A DNA stretch of 64,000 nucleotides from Geobacillus sp. 46C-IIa (GCF_014679505.1 NZ_CP061474.1:3328001-3392000); one strand, 5' to 3'; counted from the first letter of the stretch, positions 19,944-30,420 are shown. The notes: a model not told the origin generated them from the sequence alone. Translations and numbers: made by a program.

Positions 19944-19972
19944 TAGTATCCTTCACAATCCACGTTCTATAC
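19944..19972 (-). promoter_or_regulatory. Probable sigma-G promoter of spoVT
   Basis: GTATA (19972-19968), 17-bp spacer, GATACTA (19950-19944), against the sigma-G consensus GHATR-N17/18-CATWHTA: only the first base of the -10 differs. The start site would give a leader of about 80 nt. In B. subtilis spoVT is sigma-G dependent. Confidence 0.6.
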
Positions 19973-20085
19973 GCGATGAAAGTGATTTTGGCCATTTTAG
20001 ATAAAATTGCCCATCATTCATTATCGCCGCATCAGCAGAAACATAAACATGCAAAACGGAAACAAAACGCGATTTTTCATCCCGG

Positions 20086-23000
20086 TTACGCGATAATCGA
20101 TTTTTCGTTTTCGACCCCGAACAGCTGCTTTAATGTTTCATACAAGATCATCAGCCATTCATGCGGTTTCATTTGCTTAATATAAAGGACGATTTTCAGC
20201 TTCGTCCCATCCATGCCGAATCCGAACAGGCGGCCATGCTGGCGGCCGATGCCGGATAGGCGCTGGATTTCCACCGTTTTCGACGCCTGTTCGGTAAATA
20301 AAAGATCGATTTGGTGCTTATGCTGCTTAATCGATTCGACACCGAGCTGCTTCGCCAACGCTTTAATTTCCGCAATTTGGAACAAATAAGCCACCTCATC
20401 CGGATAATCACCGAAGCGGTCGGCCATCTCCTCGCGCAGCGCCTCGACGTCGTCGAGTGTCTCAACCGCCTTAAACCGCTTGTACATCTCGATCTTTTGC
20501 AATCCATCGGAAATGTACACATCTGGAATATAGGCATCGACTTCCACATCGATGACCACATCCGGGCGCTCGTCTTCCCGTTTGAGGCCGCGCCGTTTTT
20601 CAATCGCCTCTTTCAGCATTTGCGAGTATAAGTCAAATCCGACCGAATCGATAAAGCCGTGCTGTTCAGCGCCGAGAATGTTGCCGGCGCCACGGATCGA
20701 CAAATCGCGCATGGCAATTTTAAACCCGGAGCCAAGCTCGGTGAACTCTTTAATAGCTTGCAGCCGTTTTTCCGCTGTCTCGTTCAGCACCTTGTCTTTT
20801 CGGTACGTGAAGTACGCATAAGCGACACGGTTTGAACGGCCGACGCGCCCGCGCAGCTGGTACAGCTGCGACAGTCCCATCCGGTCGGCGTCGTATACGA
20901 TGAGCGTATTGACGTTCGGAATATCGACGCCCGTCTCAATAATCGTCGTTGTAACAAGCACGTCATATTGCCCTTCCAAAAAGGCTAAAATCGTCGATTC
21001 GAGCTCAGCTTCCGACATCCGCCCGTGCGCAAACGTCACGCGCGCTTCCGGGACAAGCTGGGCGATTTCTTCCGCTTTCAAGTCGATATCCTCAATATGG
21101 TTATAAAGGAAAAAGACTTGCCCATCGCGGGCGAGCTCACGCTCAATGGCTTCTTTCACAAGTTCAGGTGTGTATTCCATAACGTACGTCTGCACCGGGA
21201 AGCGGTTTTCCGGCGGCGTCTCGATGATCGACAAATCGCGCACCCCGATCATCGACATATGGAGCGTGCGTGGGATCGGCGTCGCCGTTAGTGTGAGCAC
21301 GTCGATATTCGCCTTCAGCTGCTTAATTTTTTCTTTATGCGCCACACCAAACCGCTGTTCCTCGTCGATAATGAGCAAGCCTAAATCTTTAAACTTCACG
21401 TCTTTGGACAACAGCCGGTGCGTGCCGATCACCATGTCGATCGTGCCGTCTTTTAACCCTTTAATTGTCTCCGCCTGCTGTTTTTTCGTCCGAAACCGAT
21501 TTAACAGCCCGACGTTAATCGGAAACCCTTGAAACCGTTCGCGGACGGTTTCGTAATGTTGCTGGGCCAAAATCGTCGTCGGCACGAGGAAGGCGACTTG
21601 TTTGCCGTCCATAATCGCTTTAAACGCCGCCCGCAGCGCCACTTCTGTTTTCCCGTAGCCAACGTCGCCGCAAAGGAGGCGGTCCATCGGTTTCTCGCTT
21701 TCCATATCGCGCTTAATTTCCTCAATTGAACGGAGCTGGTCTTCCGTCTCTTGATATGGAAACGCCGCCTCAAATTCGCGCTGCATTTCCGTATCCGGGG
21801 AAAACGCATATCCTTTGCTTGCCTCGCGCTCAGCGTACAGCTTGATTAAATCTTCTGCAATGTCTTGGACGGACGACTCCACTTTCTTTTTGACTTTTTT
21901 CCATTCCGTACCGCCGAGCTTATAAATTTTCGGCTCTTTTCCTTCCGAACCGACGTACTTCTGCACTTGATCCATTTGATCGACCGGGACGTACAGCGTA
22001 TCGCCGCCTTGGTATTGGATATGAATATAGTCCTTATGCACTCCGTTGATTTCTAACGTCTCGATACCTAAATATTTCCCGATGCCGTGGTTGACATGGA
22101 CGACATAGTCGCCGACTTGCAGTTCGGCATAGCTTTTGATCCGCTCGGCGTTGGATAGCTTTTGCCGACGCACTGGGCGTTTGGCCCGTTTTTTGAACAG
22201 TTCTTCCTCAGTGATGACGGCCAGTTTTTGCAGCGGCAGTTCAAACCCTGTGTTTAAATCGCCTTGAAGGAGCTGGCATTTGCCGTGCAACAGCGCCGCT
22301 TCGCGCGGCAGCGGCAGCGCATCGATCTCGTAATCTTCAAGCAGCGACTGCAGCTTTTTCACCCGCTCGGCATCCGGCGCCAAAAAGACGACCGCATAGT
22401 TCGCCTTTTTCCACCGCTCCATCTCAGACTGAAGAAGCGCCATTTGGCCATGAAAGTTTTGCATTTGCTTGCATGTAATATTGACGACATTTTGCGGATG
22501 GGTATGCGGTGCATGACGCAAAAATAAGGATAAGTACACCCGTTGGAATCGATGCTTTTGCAACAATTCAGAAAATGAATGCGAAATCGGTACATCATGA
22601 ATCATTTTTCCGCTGTCAAGCAAGCTTGTATACCATTCTGCCTCTTCGCGATCCAGCCGCTCAGCCGTCTCCTGCAACCGGCTCATTTCATCCATCAGCA
22701 GCACGCCATCTTCCGGCATGTAATCTAGTAAACTCGCAGCTTTTTCATAAAAAAGAGACATATATTTATATTGTTGCTCGATTTCCTGCCCCTCGCGCAG
22801 CTGTTCTAGCTCAGCGTGGATATGCTTGTACATCCGCTGCTTGGCGGCGTCATCTTTCATTTTTTCTAAGCTGGCCGCAAGCCCAGCCTCGATCCGCTCG
22901 ATTCCCCGCCGCCGCGCCTCCTCATCAAGAATGATTTCGTCGGCTGGCCCGATCATTACACGTTCCACCTGCTCATGCGAACGCTGATCATCAGGGGTGA

Positions 23001-23619
23001 ACGTTCGAATCGATTCAATTTCTGTATCAAACAGCTCAATGCGATATGGCAACTCCGCCGTTAGCGGATAAATATCAACGATCCCCCCGCGGATGCTGAA
23101 CTCCCCAGGAGCGGAAACGGTGGCGACCCGCTTGTATCCCATTTCGACAAACAGCTGTTTATCACGTTCCAAATTGAGCTCTTGTCCAATCGAGAACGTG
23201 AACAAGTAACGTTTCCAAAGCGACAGCGGCGGCAGCAAGCGCCGCAAGCCAGCCGCCGGACAGACGACGACCCCTTTTCCGCCCTGCGCCCAATGGTTCA
23301 TAATTTCGAGACGTTGCGCCTTCAGCTCCGGACTGGCGATCGCCATCTCAGCGGCGATGACTTCGTTGACCGAATAAAGAAACACGTCGTCCGGTCCAAG
23401 CAGTGAAACGAGATCGTCATGTATTTTTTGCGCCTGAAACAAGTTATGGGCAACGACTAACATCGGCCGGCCCGTCTCCTTATAAAGGGTGGAGATAAAA
23501 ACAGACCGAGCCGACCCCGACAGCCCGGCGACAAGCTGTTCTTTCAGGCGGGCATGGATTCCTTCAATGATCGTGCGAACATCTTGGTTTTCAGCTAAAT
23601 AGCGATGCAGCGAAAGCAC
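20086..23619 (-). CDS. mfd: Transcription-repair coupling factor Mfd
   Basis: 1177 aa ATP-dependent translocase that removes stalled RNA polymerase and recruits UvrA. A UvrB-homology module occupies about residues 1-330, the RNA polymerase interaction domain lies near 480-560 (NHGIGKYLGIE), and the RecG-like motor spans about 600-960 with Walker A GDVGYGKTE, DEEQ box IIDEEQRFGV and motif VI QLRGRVGRS. The C-terminal autoinhibitory domain follows. The start is a GTG with GGAGG upstream; the frame runs open to 23667 without homology. It follows fin in the pth-fin-mfd run. Confidence 0.96.
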   Translation of the reverse strand: MLSLHRYLAENQDVRTIIEGIHARLKEQLVAGLSGSARSVFISTLYKETGRPMLVVAHNLFQAQKIHDDLVSLLGPDDVFLYSVNEVIAAEMAIASPELKAQRLEIMNHWAQGGKGVVVCPAAGLRRLLPPLSLWKRYLFTFSIGQELNLERDKQLFVEMGYKRVATVSAPGEFSIRGGIVDIYPLTAELPYRIELFDTEIESIRTFTPDDQRSHEQVERVMIGPADEIILDEEARRRGIERIEAGLAASLEKMKDDAAKQRMYKHIHAELEQLREGQEIEQQYKYMSLFYEKAASLLDYMPEDGVLLMDEMSRLQETAERLDREEAEWYTSLLDSGKMIHDVPISHSFSELLQKHRFQRVYLSLFLRHAPHTHPQNVVNITCKQMQNFHGQMALLQSEMERWKKANYAVVFLAPDAERVKKLQSLLEDYEIDALPLPREAALLHGKCQLLQGDLNTGFELPLQKLAVITEEELFKKRAKRPVRRQKLSNAERIKSYAELQVGDYVVHVNHGIGKYLGIETLEINGVHKDYIHIQYQGGDTLYVPVDQMDQVQKYVGSEGKEPKIYKLGGTEWKKVKKKVESSVQDIAEDLIKLYAEREASKGYAFSPDTEMQREFEAAFPYQETEDQLRSIEEIKRDMESEKPMDRLLCGDVGYGKTEVALRAAFKAIMDGKQVAFLVPTTILAQQHYETVRERFQGFPINVGLLNRFRTKKQQAETIKGLKDGTIDMVIGTHRLLSKDVKFKDLGLLIIDEEQRFGVAHKEKIKQLKANIDVLTLTATPIPRTLHMSMIGVRDLSIIETPPENRFPVQTYVMEYTPELVKEAIERELARDGQVFFLYNHIEDIDLKAEEIAQLVPEARVTFAHGRMSEAELESTILAFLEGQYDVLVTTTIIETGVDIPNVNTLIVYDADRMGLSQLYQLRGRVGRSNRVAYAYFTYRKDKVLNETAEKRLQAIKEFTELGSGFKIAMRDLSIRGAGNILGAEQHGFIDSVGFDLYSQMLKEAIEKRRGLKREDERPDVVIDVEVDAYIPDVYISDGLQKIEMYKRFKAVETLDDVEALREEMADRFGDYPDEVAYLFQIAEIKALAKQLGVESIKQHKHQIDLLFTEQASKTVEIQRLSGIGRQHGRLFGFGMDGTKLKIVLYIKQMKPHEWLMILYETLKQLFGVENEKSIIA

Positions 23620-23694
23620 CCCTATCCTCCCTCCTCTCAACACCAGAGTCATCTGGCGAAAACGCAAAAATGCTTTGGTCGCCCAAAGCTGCGC

Positions 23695-23925
23695 CTAGTG
23701 AATAAACTTTTCATATTGATGCCATTCCGGATTTCGCACCAATGCCTCTTGGCAGTCTTCGCAAATCGTTTTCACATGAATGTCGCCGTTCGGTTCGTAC
23801 GAAATCATGTCAAGACGTTCCTCTTCCGTCAAATGGTGGAATCCTAGTTTTTCGCTATAGATCGATACGCGGTCAATCGTGCCAACTTTTGCGCCGCAAT
23901 GACGGCAATAGTAGTGCAACGCCAT
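23695..23925 (-). CDS. fin: Anti-sigma-F factor Fin
   Basis: 76 aa zinc-ribbon protein (YabK). Two cysteine pairs, CRHC at residues 7-10 and CEDC near residue 57, bind zinc. In B. subtilis Fin is made in the forespore and inhibits sigma-F during the switch to sigma-G. Start from AGGAGG, 8 nt before ATG 23925; the longer frame to 24009 has no support. It lies between pth and mfd. Confidence 0.93.
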   Translation of the reverse strand: MALHYYCRHCGAKVGTIDRVSIYSEKLGFHHLTEEERLDMISYEPNGDIHVKTICEDCQEALVRNPEWHQYEKFIH

Positions 23926-24027
23926 CCAAGCAAACCTCCTCACTGGACTGTTCCGTCCGCAAGGCAGGCGAAGCCGATGCCTCGCGCCTTCCGTACTCAC
24001 ATTGTGCACCAGTTCAGAGGAAAATAT

Positions 24028-24588
24028 TCACTCGTTAAAGTCATTCATCACTTGGACAAACGGCGTCGTCACCGCCTGTTCGCACGCATCGGCAGCCCGC
24101 GCCACCGCTTCAGCCACCGCCCGCCTCTCCTCTTCCGTAAAGCGGCTGAGCACATAATCCGCAACCGGTTGCCCGTTCGTTGGCCGGCCGATGCCGATGC
24201 GAATGCGCTTAAACTGCTCGGTGCCAAGATGACGGATGAGCGATTTAACGCCATTATGGCCGCCGGAGCTTCCTTTCAGGCGAAGGCGGATTTTTCCCGG
24301 CGGGAGATCGAGGTCGTCGTAAATAATCACAACATCCTCGACGGCAATGCCATAGAAGTCGATGAGCGGGCGAACACATTCCCCTGATAAATTCATATAT
24401 GTCAACGGTTTGCATAATGCTACTTTTTCGCCGAAAACGGACGCCGTTCCGAACAAGCCGCGGAATTTAGCGGTTTTCAACGAAACGTTCCAACGTTTGG
24501 CCAGCTCATCAATGACGAAAAAGCCGATGTTATGGCGCGTTTGCTCATACTCCTTGCCCGGATTCCCGAGCCCGACAAACAGCTTCAA
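24028..24588 (-). CDS. pth: Peptidyl-tRNA hydrolase
   Basis: 186 aa. Releases tRNA from peptidyl-tRNA dropped by ribosomes. The catalytic His is H19 in TRHNIGF, with N9 in GLGNPG and the substrate motif [10 protein letters not shown] near residues 60-69; SSGGHNG near residue 108 follows. Also called SpoVC from a sporulation allele in B. subtilis. GAGGGG precedes the ATG. Confidence 0.96.
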   Translation of the reverse strand: MKLFVGLGNPGKEYEQTRHNIGFFVIDELAKRWNVSLKTAKFRGLFGTASVFGEKVALCKPLTYMNLSGECVRPLIDFYGIAVEDVVIIYDDLDLPPGKIRLRLKGSSGGHNGVKSLIRHLGTEQFKRIRIGIGRPTNGQPVADYVLSRFTEEERRAVAEAVARAADACEQAVTTPFVQVMNDFNE

Positions 24589-24618
24589 TGGCCGTGCCCC
24601 TCTCTATAACATGATACT

Positions 24619-24649
24619 ACAAAAGACGTAACCGAAACGGTTACGTCTG
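24619..24649 (-). terminator. Terminator of ctc
   Basis: Minus-strand stem AGACGTAACC/GGTTACGTCT with a GTTTC loop, tail TTTGTAG. It begins at the ctc stop codon. Confidence 0.8.
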
Positions 24650-25282
24650 TCACTCTTCTGGCGTCGTTTCCCTTCCTTCCTCAGCGTCAGGCTGTCCCGG
24701 CTCTTGCTGTTCGCCGCTATGGATTTCTTCTTCCTGCTGCGGCGGCAAGATCGTCGCGATCACTTCAGAAGGCTCATGGTTGATTTCAAATGTTCCGCCT
24801 GTTTGCACATCGCCGACCGTGACCGTATCGCCGACTTGCAAACCGGAGATATCAACTTCAATCGCAGGCGGAATGTTCGCTGGCAACACGCGGATCGATA
24901 ACTCGTGCAAGTTTTGCTGCAACACGCCACCATCTTTGACCCCAGGCGCTTCACCCACTAAGCGGACTTCCACGTCAACGTCGACCTCTGTCGACATATC
25001 AACCGCTTGAAAATCGGCGTGAAGAAGCTCGCCCCGCAACGGGTCACGCTGCATTTCACGCAACAGCACCGAGTAATCGCCGCCGTCGACTTTCAGCGTT
25101 ATTAAGCTGTGGCGTCCCCCCTCGCGGAGCGCTTTTTCAAGATCCGCGGCGCTGACAAAAATCATTTGATTATCGACCTTTTTGCCGTACAATACCGCCG
25201 GAATGCCTCCTTGCGAACGAATACGCCGCAATGTTGAACGTTTTTTGTCTTTGCGTTCTTTCGCTTCCAACACAATCGCCAT
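24650..25282 (-). CDS. ctc: Ribosomal protein bL25, general stress form Ctc
   Basis: 210 aa. An N-terminal bL25 5S-rRNA-binding domain (residues 1-95) is followed by the TL5/Ctc beta domain (95-185) and an acidic Glu/Gln-rich tail. It binds 5S rRNA in the large subunit; B. subtilis ctc is a sigma-B stress gene. GGAAGGTGAGG precedes the ATG. It has a terminator before pth, so it is a separate transcript from pth. Confidence 0.95.
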   Translation of the reverse strand: MAIVLEAKERKDKKRSTLRRIRSQGGIPAVLYGKKVDNQMIFVSAADLEKALREGGRHSLITLKVDGGDYSVLLREMQRDPLRGELLHADFQAVDMSTEVDVDVEVRLVGEAPGVKDGGVLQQNLHELSIRVLPANIPPAIEVDISGLQVGDTVTVGDVQTGGTFEINHEPSEVIATILPPQQEEEIHSGEQQEPGQPDAEEGRETTPEE

Positions 25283-25320
25283 GTTTCCTCACCTTCCTGA
25301 ATTAGAATCTATTGTCTACT

Positions 25321-25346
25321 TTATCCTAAAACAAGAAGGGCTAAAC
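25321..25346 (-). promoter_or_regulatory. Possible sigma-B-type promoter of ctc
   Basis: GTTTAG (25346-25341), 14-bp spacer, GGATAA (25326-25321), against the sigma-B consensus GTTTAA-N12/14-GGGTAT. Three mismatches in twelve; supported by ctc being the classical sigma-B target in B. subtilis. Confidence 0.4.
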
Positions 25347-25357
25347 ATGCTTTGTGC

Positions 25358-26305
25358 TTAGTCGAACAGGACGCTGACAGATTTCATTTCATACACGCGC
25401 GTAATCGCTTCGGCAATGAGCGGCGCCACCGACAGCTCTACAATTTTATCAATTTTCTTCTCTTCTGGCAAGGCAATCGAATTAGTGACGACAAGTTCCT
25501 TGATTTTGGAATTTTGAATGCGCTCAATCGCCGGTCCGGACAGCACCGGATGGGTACAGCATGCGTACACTTCTTTTGCCCCGTGCTCAACAAGGGCGTT
25601 CGCCCCGAGCGTAATCGTGCCAGCTGTGTCGATAATGTCATCGATCAAAATGGTCGTCTTTCCGGTCACTTGCCCAATGATGTTCATCACTTCAACAGCG
25701 TTCGGCCGCGGCCGCCGTTTGTCAATAATAGCGAGCGGCGCTTTCAGGCGGTCAGCCAGCTTGCGCGCCCGCGTCACGCCGCCATGGTCCGGGGATACAA
25801 TGACGACGTCATCCAACTGTTTGCTTTTAAAGTAATCCGCCAAAATAGGGACACCCATCAAATGGTCGATCGGGATATCGAAAAATCCTTGGATTTGCGG
25901 GGCATGCAAATCGAGCGTAATGACGCGCGACGCCCCGGCCGTTTCCAGCAAGTTGGCTACGAGCTTCGCGGTAATCGGCTCACGCGAGCGCGCTTTTCGG
26001 TCTTGGCGCGCATAGCCGTAGTATGGCATCACGATATTGATCGTGCGCGCCGAAGCACGCTTTAACGCATCGATCATAATCAGCAGTTCCATTAAATGCT
26101 CGTTGACCGGGACGCTCGTCGATTGGATGACAAACACATCGTCGCCGCGGATGCTTTCTTCAATGTTGATTTGAATTTCCCCATCGCTGAAGCGGGACAC
26201 AGAACATTTGCCAAGCTCGATCCCCATGACTTCGGCAATTTCTTTCGCTAACCTCATGTTCGAGTTAAGGGCGAACAACTTTAATTGGTGCTGGCATTCA
26301 GACAT
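25358..26305 (-). CDS. prs: Ribose-phosphate pyrophosphokinase (PRPP synthetase)
   Basis: 315 aa. Makes PRPP from ribose-5-phosphate and ATP for purine, pyrimidine, His, Trp and NAD synthesis. The flexible loop [11 protein letters not shown] is near residue 102, the divalent-cation site includes [12 protein letters not shown] near residue 168, and the PRPP loop DDIIDTAGT near residue 221. It follows glmU by 12 nt as in B. subtilis gcaD-prs. Confidence 0.97.
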   Translation of the reverse strand: MSECQHQLKLFALNSNMRLAKEIAEVMGIELGKCSVSRFSDGEIQINIEESIRGDDVFVIQSTSVPVNEHLMELLIMIDALKRASARTINIVMPYYGYARQDRKARSREPITAKLVANLLETAGASRVITLDLHAPQIQGFFDIPIDHLMGVPILADYFKSKQLDDVVIVSPDHGGVTRARKLADRLKAPLAIIDKRRPRPNAVEVMNIIGQVTGKTTILIDDIIDTAGTITLGANALVEHGAKEVYACCTHPVLSGPAIERIQNSKIKELVVTNSIALPEEKKIDKIVELSVAPLIAEAITRVYEMKSVSVLFD

Positions 26306-26317
26306 GATAAACCTCCA

Positions 26318-27697
26318 TTAAGATTTTTTCTTGCCTGGCAGGCGATCCACATAGTTTTCCTTATTCACTTGCCGAGCGCGGGCGATGGCGAGCGCGCGGC
26401 CTGGGACGTCGTCGGTGACCGTCGATCCGGCAGCGACGTAAGCGCCTTGACCGATCGTAACCGGCGCGATCAAATTGACGTTGCAGCCGACAAACGCACC
26501 GTCTTCAATTTTCGTCATATATTTATGCACGCCGTCGTAGTTGACGGTAATCGACCCACACCCGAGGTTGACATCGGCGCCAACTTCCGCATCGCCGATG
26601 TAGCTTAAATGCGAGGCTTTGCTTCCTTTGCCGAACGTCGATTTTTTCACTTCGACAAAGTTGCCGATTCGCACCTCGTCGTCAATGTTTGACAGCGGGC
26701 GAATATGGGCGAATGGACCGATCGTCACATCGTTGCCGATCTCGCTGTCATGGGCGACCGAGTGGCGGATGGACGTGCGGTGGCCGATGCGGCAGTTTTT
26801 AATTTCTGAATGAGGACCGATCGAGCAATCTTCGCCGATGATCGTCTCGCCCTCGATGATCGTGCCGGGATAAATGATCGTATCGCGCCCGATCGTCACC
26901 TCAGCGGAAATATAAGTACAAGCCGGGTCAATGATCGTGACCCCGTTTTTCATATGCTGACGGCAAATGCGCTCGCGCATCACCCGTTCTGCCTCAGCGA
27001 GGGCGATGCGGTCATTGACGCCGATCGTTTCATCAAACGACGGCGCCTGATAGGCAGATACAATGCCGCCATCTGCTTTTATAATTTCAATCACATCGGT
27101 TAAATAATATTCGCCTTGGGCATTATGATTTGTTACTTTTGTAAGCGCTTGAAACAATGTCTGGTTATCGAAGCAATATGTTCCTGTGTTAATCTCGCGG
27201 ATTTCCCGCTCCTGTTCATTTGCATCTTTATGTTCAACGATTTTCTCGACATGGCCGGCACTGTTGCGGACAATGCGGCCATATCCAGTTGGGTCGTCAG
27301 CGATGGCCGTCAATACGGTCGCCTTCGCCTTGGCGGCCCTATGATGCTCAAGCAGCGCTTCCATCGTCTCGGCAGTGATGAGCGGCGTATCACCGCAGAC
27401 AACGACCGTGATTCCTTCAAGGTCTTGCAAATACGGAGCGGCCTGCATCACCGCATGCGCCGTTCCAAGCTGCTCTTCTTGCAGCGCGTATTCACACCGG
27501 GTGCCGAGCTGTTCTTTCACTTGCTCCGCCCCAAACCCCACTACCGCAATCATTTTTTTTATCCCAAGCTTGGACACTTGGTCTACTACGTGTTGAACCA
27601 TTGGCTTGCCGCAAACGGGATGGAGCACCTTATACAGTTTGGATTTCATCCTCGTTCCTTGTCCGGCCGCCAAAATGACTGCATATCGCTTCACCAT
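26318..27697 (-). CDS. glmU: Bifunctional N-acetylglucosamine-1-phosphate uridyltransferase/acetyltransferase
   Basis: 459 aa. The N-terminal pyrophosphorylase ([20 protein letters not shown] at residues 9-28) and the C-terminal left-handed beta-helix acetyltransferase (hexapeptide repeats from about residue 250) together make UDP-GlcNAc for peptidoglycan and teichoic acids. GGAGG is 8 nt before ATG 27697; five further codons upstream are open but unlikely. Shares a transcript with prs. Confidence 0.97.
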   Translation of the reverse strand: MVKRYAVILAAGQGTRMKSKLYKVLHPVCGKPMVQHVVDQVSKLGIKKMIAVVGFGAEQVKEQLGTRCEYALQEEQLGTAHAVMQAAPYLQDLEGITVVVCGDTPLITAETMEALLEHHRAAKAKATVLTAIADDPTGYGRIVRNSAGHVEKIVEHKDANEQEREIREINTGTYCFDNQTLFQALTKVTNHNAQGEYYLTDVIEIIKADGGIVSAYQAPSFDETIGVNDRIALAEAERVMRERICRQHMKNGVTIIDPACTYISAEVTIGRDTIIYPGTIIEGETIIGEDCSIGPHSEIKNCRIGHRTSIRHSVAHDSEIGNDVTIGPFAHIRPLSNIDDEVRIGNFVEVKKSTFGKGSKASHLSYIGDAEVGADVNLGCGSITVNYDGVHKYMTKIEDGAFVGCNVNLIAPVTIGQGAYVAAGSTVTDDVPGRALAIARARQVNKENYVDRLPGKKKS

Positions 27698-27780
27698 GTG
27701 AAAGGCCTCCAATTACCCTTTTATCCATAATTGAATATATATGAATTGGCTGCTCTTTTCAAGGAAACAATACATTTGCC

Positions 27781-27822
27781 AAAAAAATAGAGAGCTTGGC
27801 CAATTTTGCCTAAGCTCTCTTC
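27781..27822 (-). terminator. Terminator of spoVG
   Basis: Minus-strand stem AGAGAGCTT/AAGCTCTCT with a 14-nt loop, followed by ATTTTTTTGG. Confidence 0.88.
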
Positions 27823-27829
27823 AATATGT

Positions 27830-28120
27830 TTACGAAGCGCCAGCTTCTTCAAGTTCTTCTTCCAACTTCCCGAGGCGGTGGTACTCAGCTAAGATCGCCT
27901 CTTGGATTTTTCCGCGCGTAGCGGAATTGATCGGATGTGCGATATCGCGGAACTCCCCGTCTGGTGTACGCTTGCTCGGCATCGCAACAAACAGCCCGTT
28001 GTTCCCGTCGATGACGCGGATGTCATGGACAACGAATTCGTTGTCCAACGTAATGGAGGCGATCGCTTTCATCCGTCCTTCGGTATTGACGCGGCGTAAT
28101 CTTACGTCTGTCACTTCCAT
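27830..28120 (-). CDS. spoVG: Septation and regulatory protein SpoVG
   Basis: 96 aa. Small conserved protein beginning [11 protein letters not shown], with an acidic C-terminus; site-specific nucleic-acid-binding in several Firmicutes and needed with SpoIIB for asymmetric septation in B. subtilis. Start ATG 28120 after GGTGGTGA; four codons upstream are open but not conserved. Transcribed from a sigma-H promoter visible upstream. Confidence 0.95.
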
Positions 28121-28162
28121 TATGCTCACCACCTTTTCCCTATATGAGACTCGATGTAATTA

Positions 28163-28189
28163 ATTCCACGCCCTCGATCCATTTCCTTC
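28163..28189 (-). promoter_or_regulatory. Sigma-H promoter of spoVG
   Basis: AGGAAAT (28187-28181), 11-bp spacer, GTGGAAT (28169-28163): exact fit to RnAGGAWWW-N11/12-RnnGAAT. An A/T tract (28190-28215) follows upstream, corresponding to the AT box bound by AbrB in B. subtilis spoVG. Confidence 0.85.
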
Positions 28190-28241
28190 TTTTTTCAAAA
28201 AATTTTTTATAAAATTCAGGCAGGGAAAAGGGGTTCACTGC

Positions 28242-28616
28242 CTATTGTATAAGGGCAACGACTTCAATTTCAACAAGGGCGTCTTTCGGCAGCCGAGCCA
28301 CTTCCACACATGAGCGTGCCGGTTTATGGTTCGGGAAGTATTGGCTGTACACTTCATTCATGGCCGCAAAATCATCCATATTTTTGATAAATACCGTTGT
28401 TTTGACAACCGTTTCGAGCGAAGCGCCAGCTGCTTCCAACACCGCTTTTAAATTTTGGAACACTTGATGCGTCTGCGCTTGAATGTCGCCTTTTACCATT
28501 TCTCCTTCCGGAGTGAGCGGAATTTGCCCTGAGCTGTAAAACATGTTGTTGACGATGATCCCTTGTGAATACGGACCAATCGCCTGTGGCGCGTTTTTCG
28601 TTTCCACTTTTCTCAT
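28242..28616 (-). CDS. ridA: Reactive intermediate deaminase RidA (YabJ)
   Basis: 124 aa YjgF/YER057c/UK114 trimer that deaminates reactive enamines and imines. The conserved arginine is in [19 protein letters not shown] near residues 100-118. In B. subtilis YabJ was found as a factor for PurR-regulated purine repression, and it follows purR here by 54 nt. AAAGGGG lies upstream of the ATG. Confidence 0.95.
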   Translation of the reverse strand: MRKVETKNAPQAIGPYSQGIIVNNMFYSSGQIPLTPEGEMVKGDIQAQTHQVFQNLKAVLEAAGASLETVVKTTVFIKNMDDFAAMNEVYSQYFPNHKPARSCVEVARLPKDALVEIEVVALIQ

Positions 28617-28670
28617 TCGTAAAATCCCCTTTCTTTCATTTTCTTTTATTTATGGCAAGCAGCAAGCTGC

Positions 28671-29492
28671 CTAAAAAAATGTTTTATAATTGCCTTCCTT
28701 GACCGCGATTCGCTTTTCTTTCACGTCAACAGCCGACAGCTTGACGAGCGAAATGTACTCGTCAACTAACCGCTCTTTTGCCTCCTCAGACTCGACGAGC
28801 ACACCGATGCCGGAGACATTGCCGTTAAACTCCTGCAGCAAGCTGACCATGCCGTTGACGGTTCCGCCTGCTTTCATGAAATCGTCGACGATCAGCACGT
28901 TCGCTCCTTCAGCCAAACTGCGTTTGGACAGAACCATCGTTTGGATGCGCTTGGACGAACCGGACACGTAATTGATGCTCACCATCGGCCCTTCCGTCAC
29001 TTTATTGTCGTGGCGGACGATCACAACCGGCACGTACAAAAAGTTGGCGATGGCATACGCGAGCGAAATCCCGTTGGTAGCAATCGTCATCACCACATCC
29101 ACCGGACGGTCGGCGAAAATGGACGCATAAAGGCGGCCGATTTTATTCATAATACGAGGGTCGCCAAGAATGTCCGTCATATATAAATATCCGCCGGGAA
29201 GAAGCCGATCTGGGCGCGACAACTGCTCACACAAATAGGCGATCACTTCCTCCGCCTCCTCGGCGGCCATTTTCGGAATGTATTGCACGCCCCCGGCTGC
29301 ACCGGGCAGCGTCCGAACCGTTCCGATCCCTTGTTGCTCAAACGTCTGCTTAATAATCGTTAAATCTTCGCTGATCGACGATTTGGCCGATTCATACCGC
29401 TCCGCAAAAAAAGTAAGCGGAATAAGCTGGTGTGGCCGTTCAAGAAGATAGTGCGTCATATCAACCAAACGGCCGCTTCGCCTTAGCTTCAT
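28671..29492 (-). CDS. purR: Purine operon repressor PurR
   Basis: 273 aa. An N-terminal winged helix (residues 1-72) binds PurBoxes; the C-terminal phosphoribosyltransferase-like domain carries the PRPP motif VLIVDDFMKAGGT near residue 200. PRPP relieves repression. GGAGG precedes the ATG. A PurBox-like site and a sigma-A promoter lie directly upstream, which implies autoregulation. Confidence 0.96.
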   Translation of the reverse strand: MKLRRSGRLVDMTHYLLERPHQLIPLTFFAERYESAKSSISEDLTIIKQTFEQQGIGTVRTLPGAAGGVQYIPKMAAEEAEEVIAYLCEQLSRPDRLLPGGYLYMTDILGDPRIMNKIGRLYASIFADRPVDVVMTIATNGISLAYAIANFLYVPVVIVRHDNKVTEGPMVSINYVSGSSKRIQTMVLSKRSLAEGANVLIVDDFMKAGGTVNGMVSLLQEFNGNVSGIGVLVESEEAKERLVDEYISLVKLSAVDVKEKRIAVKEGNYKTFF

Positions 29493-29504
29493 AGCCGACC
29501 TCCT

Positions 29505-29517
29505 GAAACCGAATATT
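29505..29517 (+). promoter_or_regulatory. PurBox-like site before purR
   Basis: GAAACCGAATATT on the plus strand matches the PurBox AWWWCCGAACWWT at 11 of 13 positions. It lies between the purR promoter and its ribosome binding site. Confidence 0.55.
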
Positions 29518-29525
29518 GTAAATTT

Positions 29526-29555
29526 ATTTTATCAAAAATGTACGTGTTTAATCAA
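29526..29555 (-). promoter_or_regulatory. Promoter of purR-ridA
   Basis: TTGATT (29555-29550), 18-bp spacer, TAAAAT (29531-29526). It overlaps the last codons of ispE. Confidence 0.55.
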
Positions 29556-30420
29556 GGGAGTGCCGCTCCCCTAACAGTCTTACGGCAAACACTTGGCCGC
29601 AAAAGCCGCGCAGTCCGTTGTATACGCGCTGCATTCTTGAATCGTGCTCGATCAGCCCAAACACTGTCGGTCCGCTGCCGCTCATCAATACCGCGTCAGC
29701 GCCAAACCGCCTCATTTGTTCTTTAATATGTGCCACTTCCGGATATTTTTTTAGCGTCACTTCTTCAAGCACATTGCCGACCGACCGGCAAATGGCCGCA
29801 TAATCTTGCCTCTCAATCGCCTCCACCATCGCATCGACATCCGGATGGCTGACGTGCTCAAGCTGCAAGTTGCGGTACACTTCCGCCGTCGATACGCCGA
29901 TCGGGGGCTTGGCCAACACGACCCAACACGGCGGCGGCGACGAGATCGGGGTGATGATCTCCCCGCGTCCGGTCGCCACGGCTGTTCCGCCATACACACA
30001 AAAGGCAACGTCCGAGCCGATTTGCGCCCCGAGCGTAGCGAGTTCATGGACGCTCAATCCGAGCCGCCAAAGTTTATTGAGTCCGCGCAGCGTCGCTGCC
30101 GCATCGCTGCTTCCCCCCGCTAGGCCAGCAGCCACTGGGATATGCTTTGTAATCGAAATCGCCACCCCTTCACGAATCGAAAACGTCTCTTTAAGAAGTT
30201 TCGCCGCCTGGTACGCCAAATTGCGGCAATCGTCTGGCACGAAACGGTTTTGCGACACAATGCGGATCGCATCCTCCCCGGGCAACGGAATAAGCTCAAT
30301 GCGGTCAGCCAAATCGATCGTCGTCATCACCATTTTCACTTCATGGTAGCCGTCAGGACGCTTATAAAGAACATCGAGTGACAAGTTAATTTTTGCTGGC
30401 GCTTTTACCGACAACCTCAC
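29548..30420 (-). CDS. ispE: 4-diphosphocytidyl-2-C-methyl-D-erythritol kinase
   Basis: 290 aa GHMP kinase of the non-mevalonate isoprenoid pathway. The N-terminal [11 protein letters not shown] is at residues 7-17 and the ATP loop [20 protein letters not shown] near residue 95. Start is GTG 30420 with GGGTGA about 6 nt upstream. Confidence 0.95.
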   Translation of the reverse strand: MRLSVKAPAKINLSLDVLYKRPDGYHEVKMVMTTIDLADRIELIPLPGEDAIRIVSQNRFVPDDCRNLAYQAAKLLKETFSIREGVAISITKHIPVAAGLAGGSSDAAATLRGLNKLWRLGLSVHELATLGAQIGSDVAFCVYGGTAVATGRGEIITPISSPPPCWVVLAKPPIGVSTAEVYRNLQLEHVSHPDVDAMVEAIERQDYAAICRSVGNVLEEVTLKKYPEVAHIKEQMRRFGADAVLMSGSGPTVFGLIEHDSRMQRVYNGLRGFCGQVFAVRLLGERHSLD

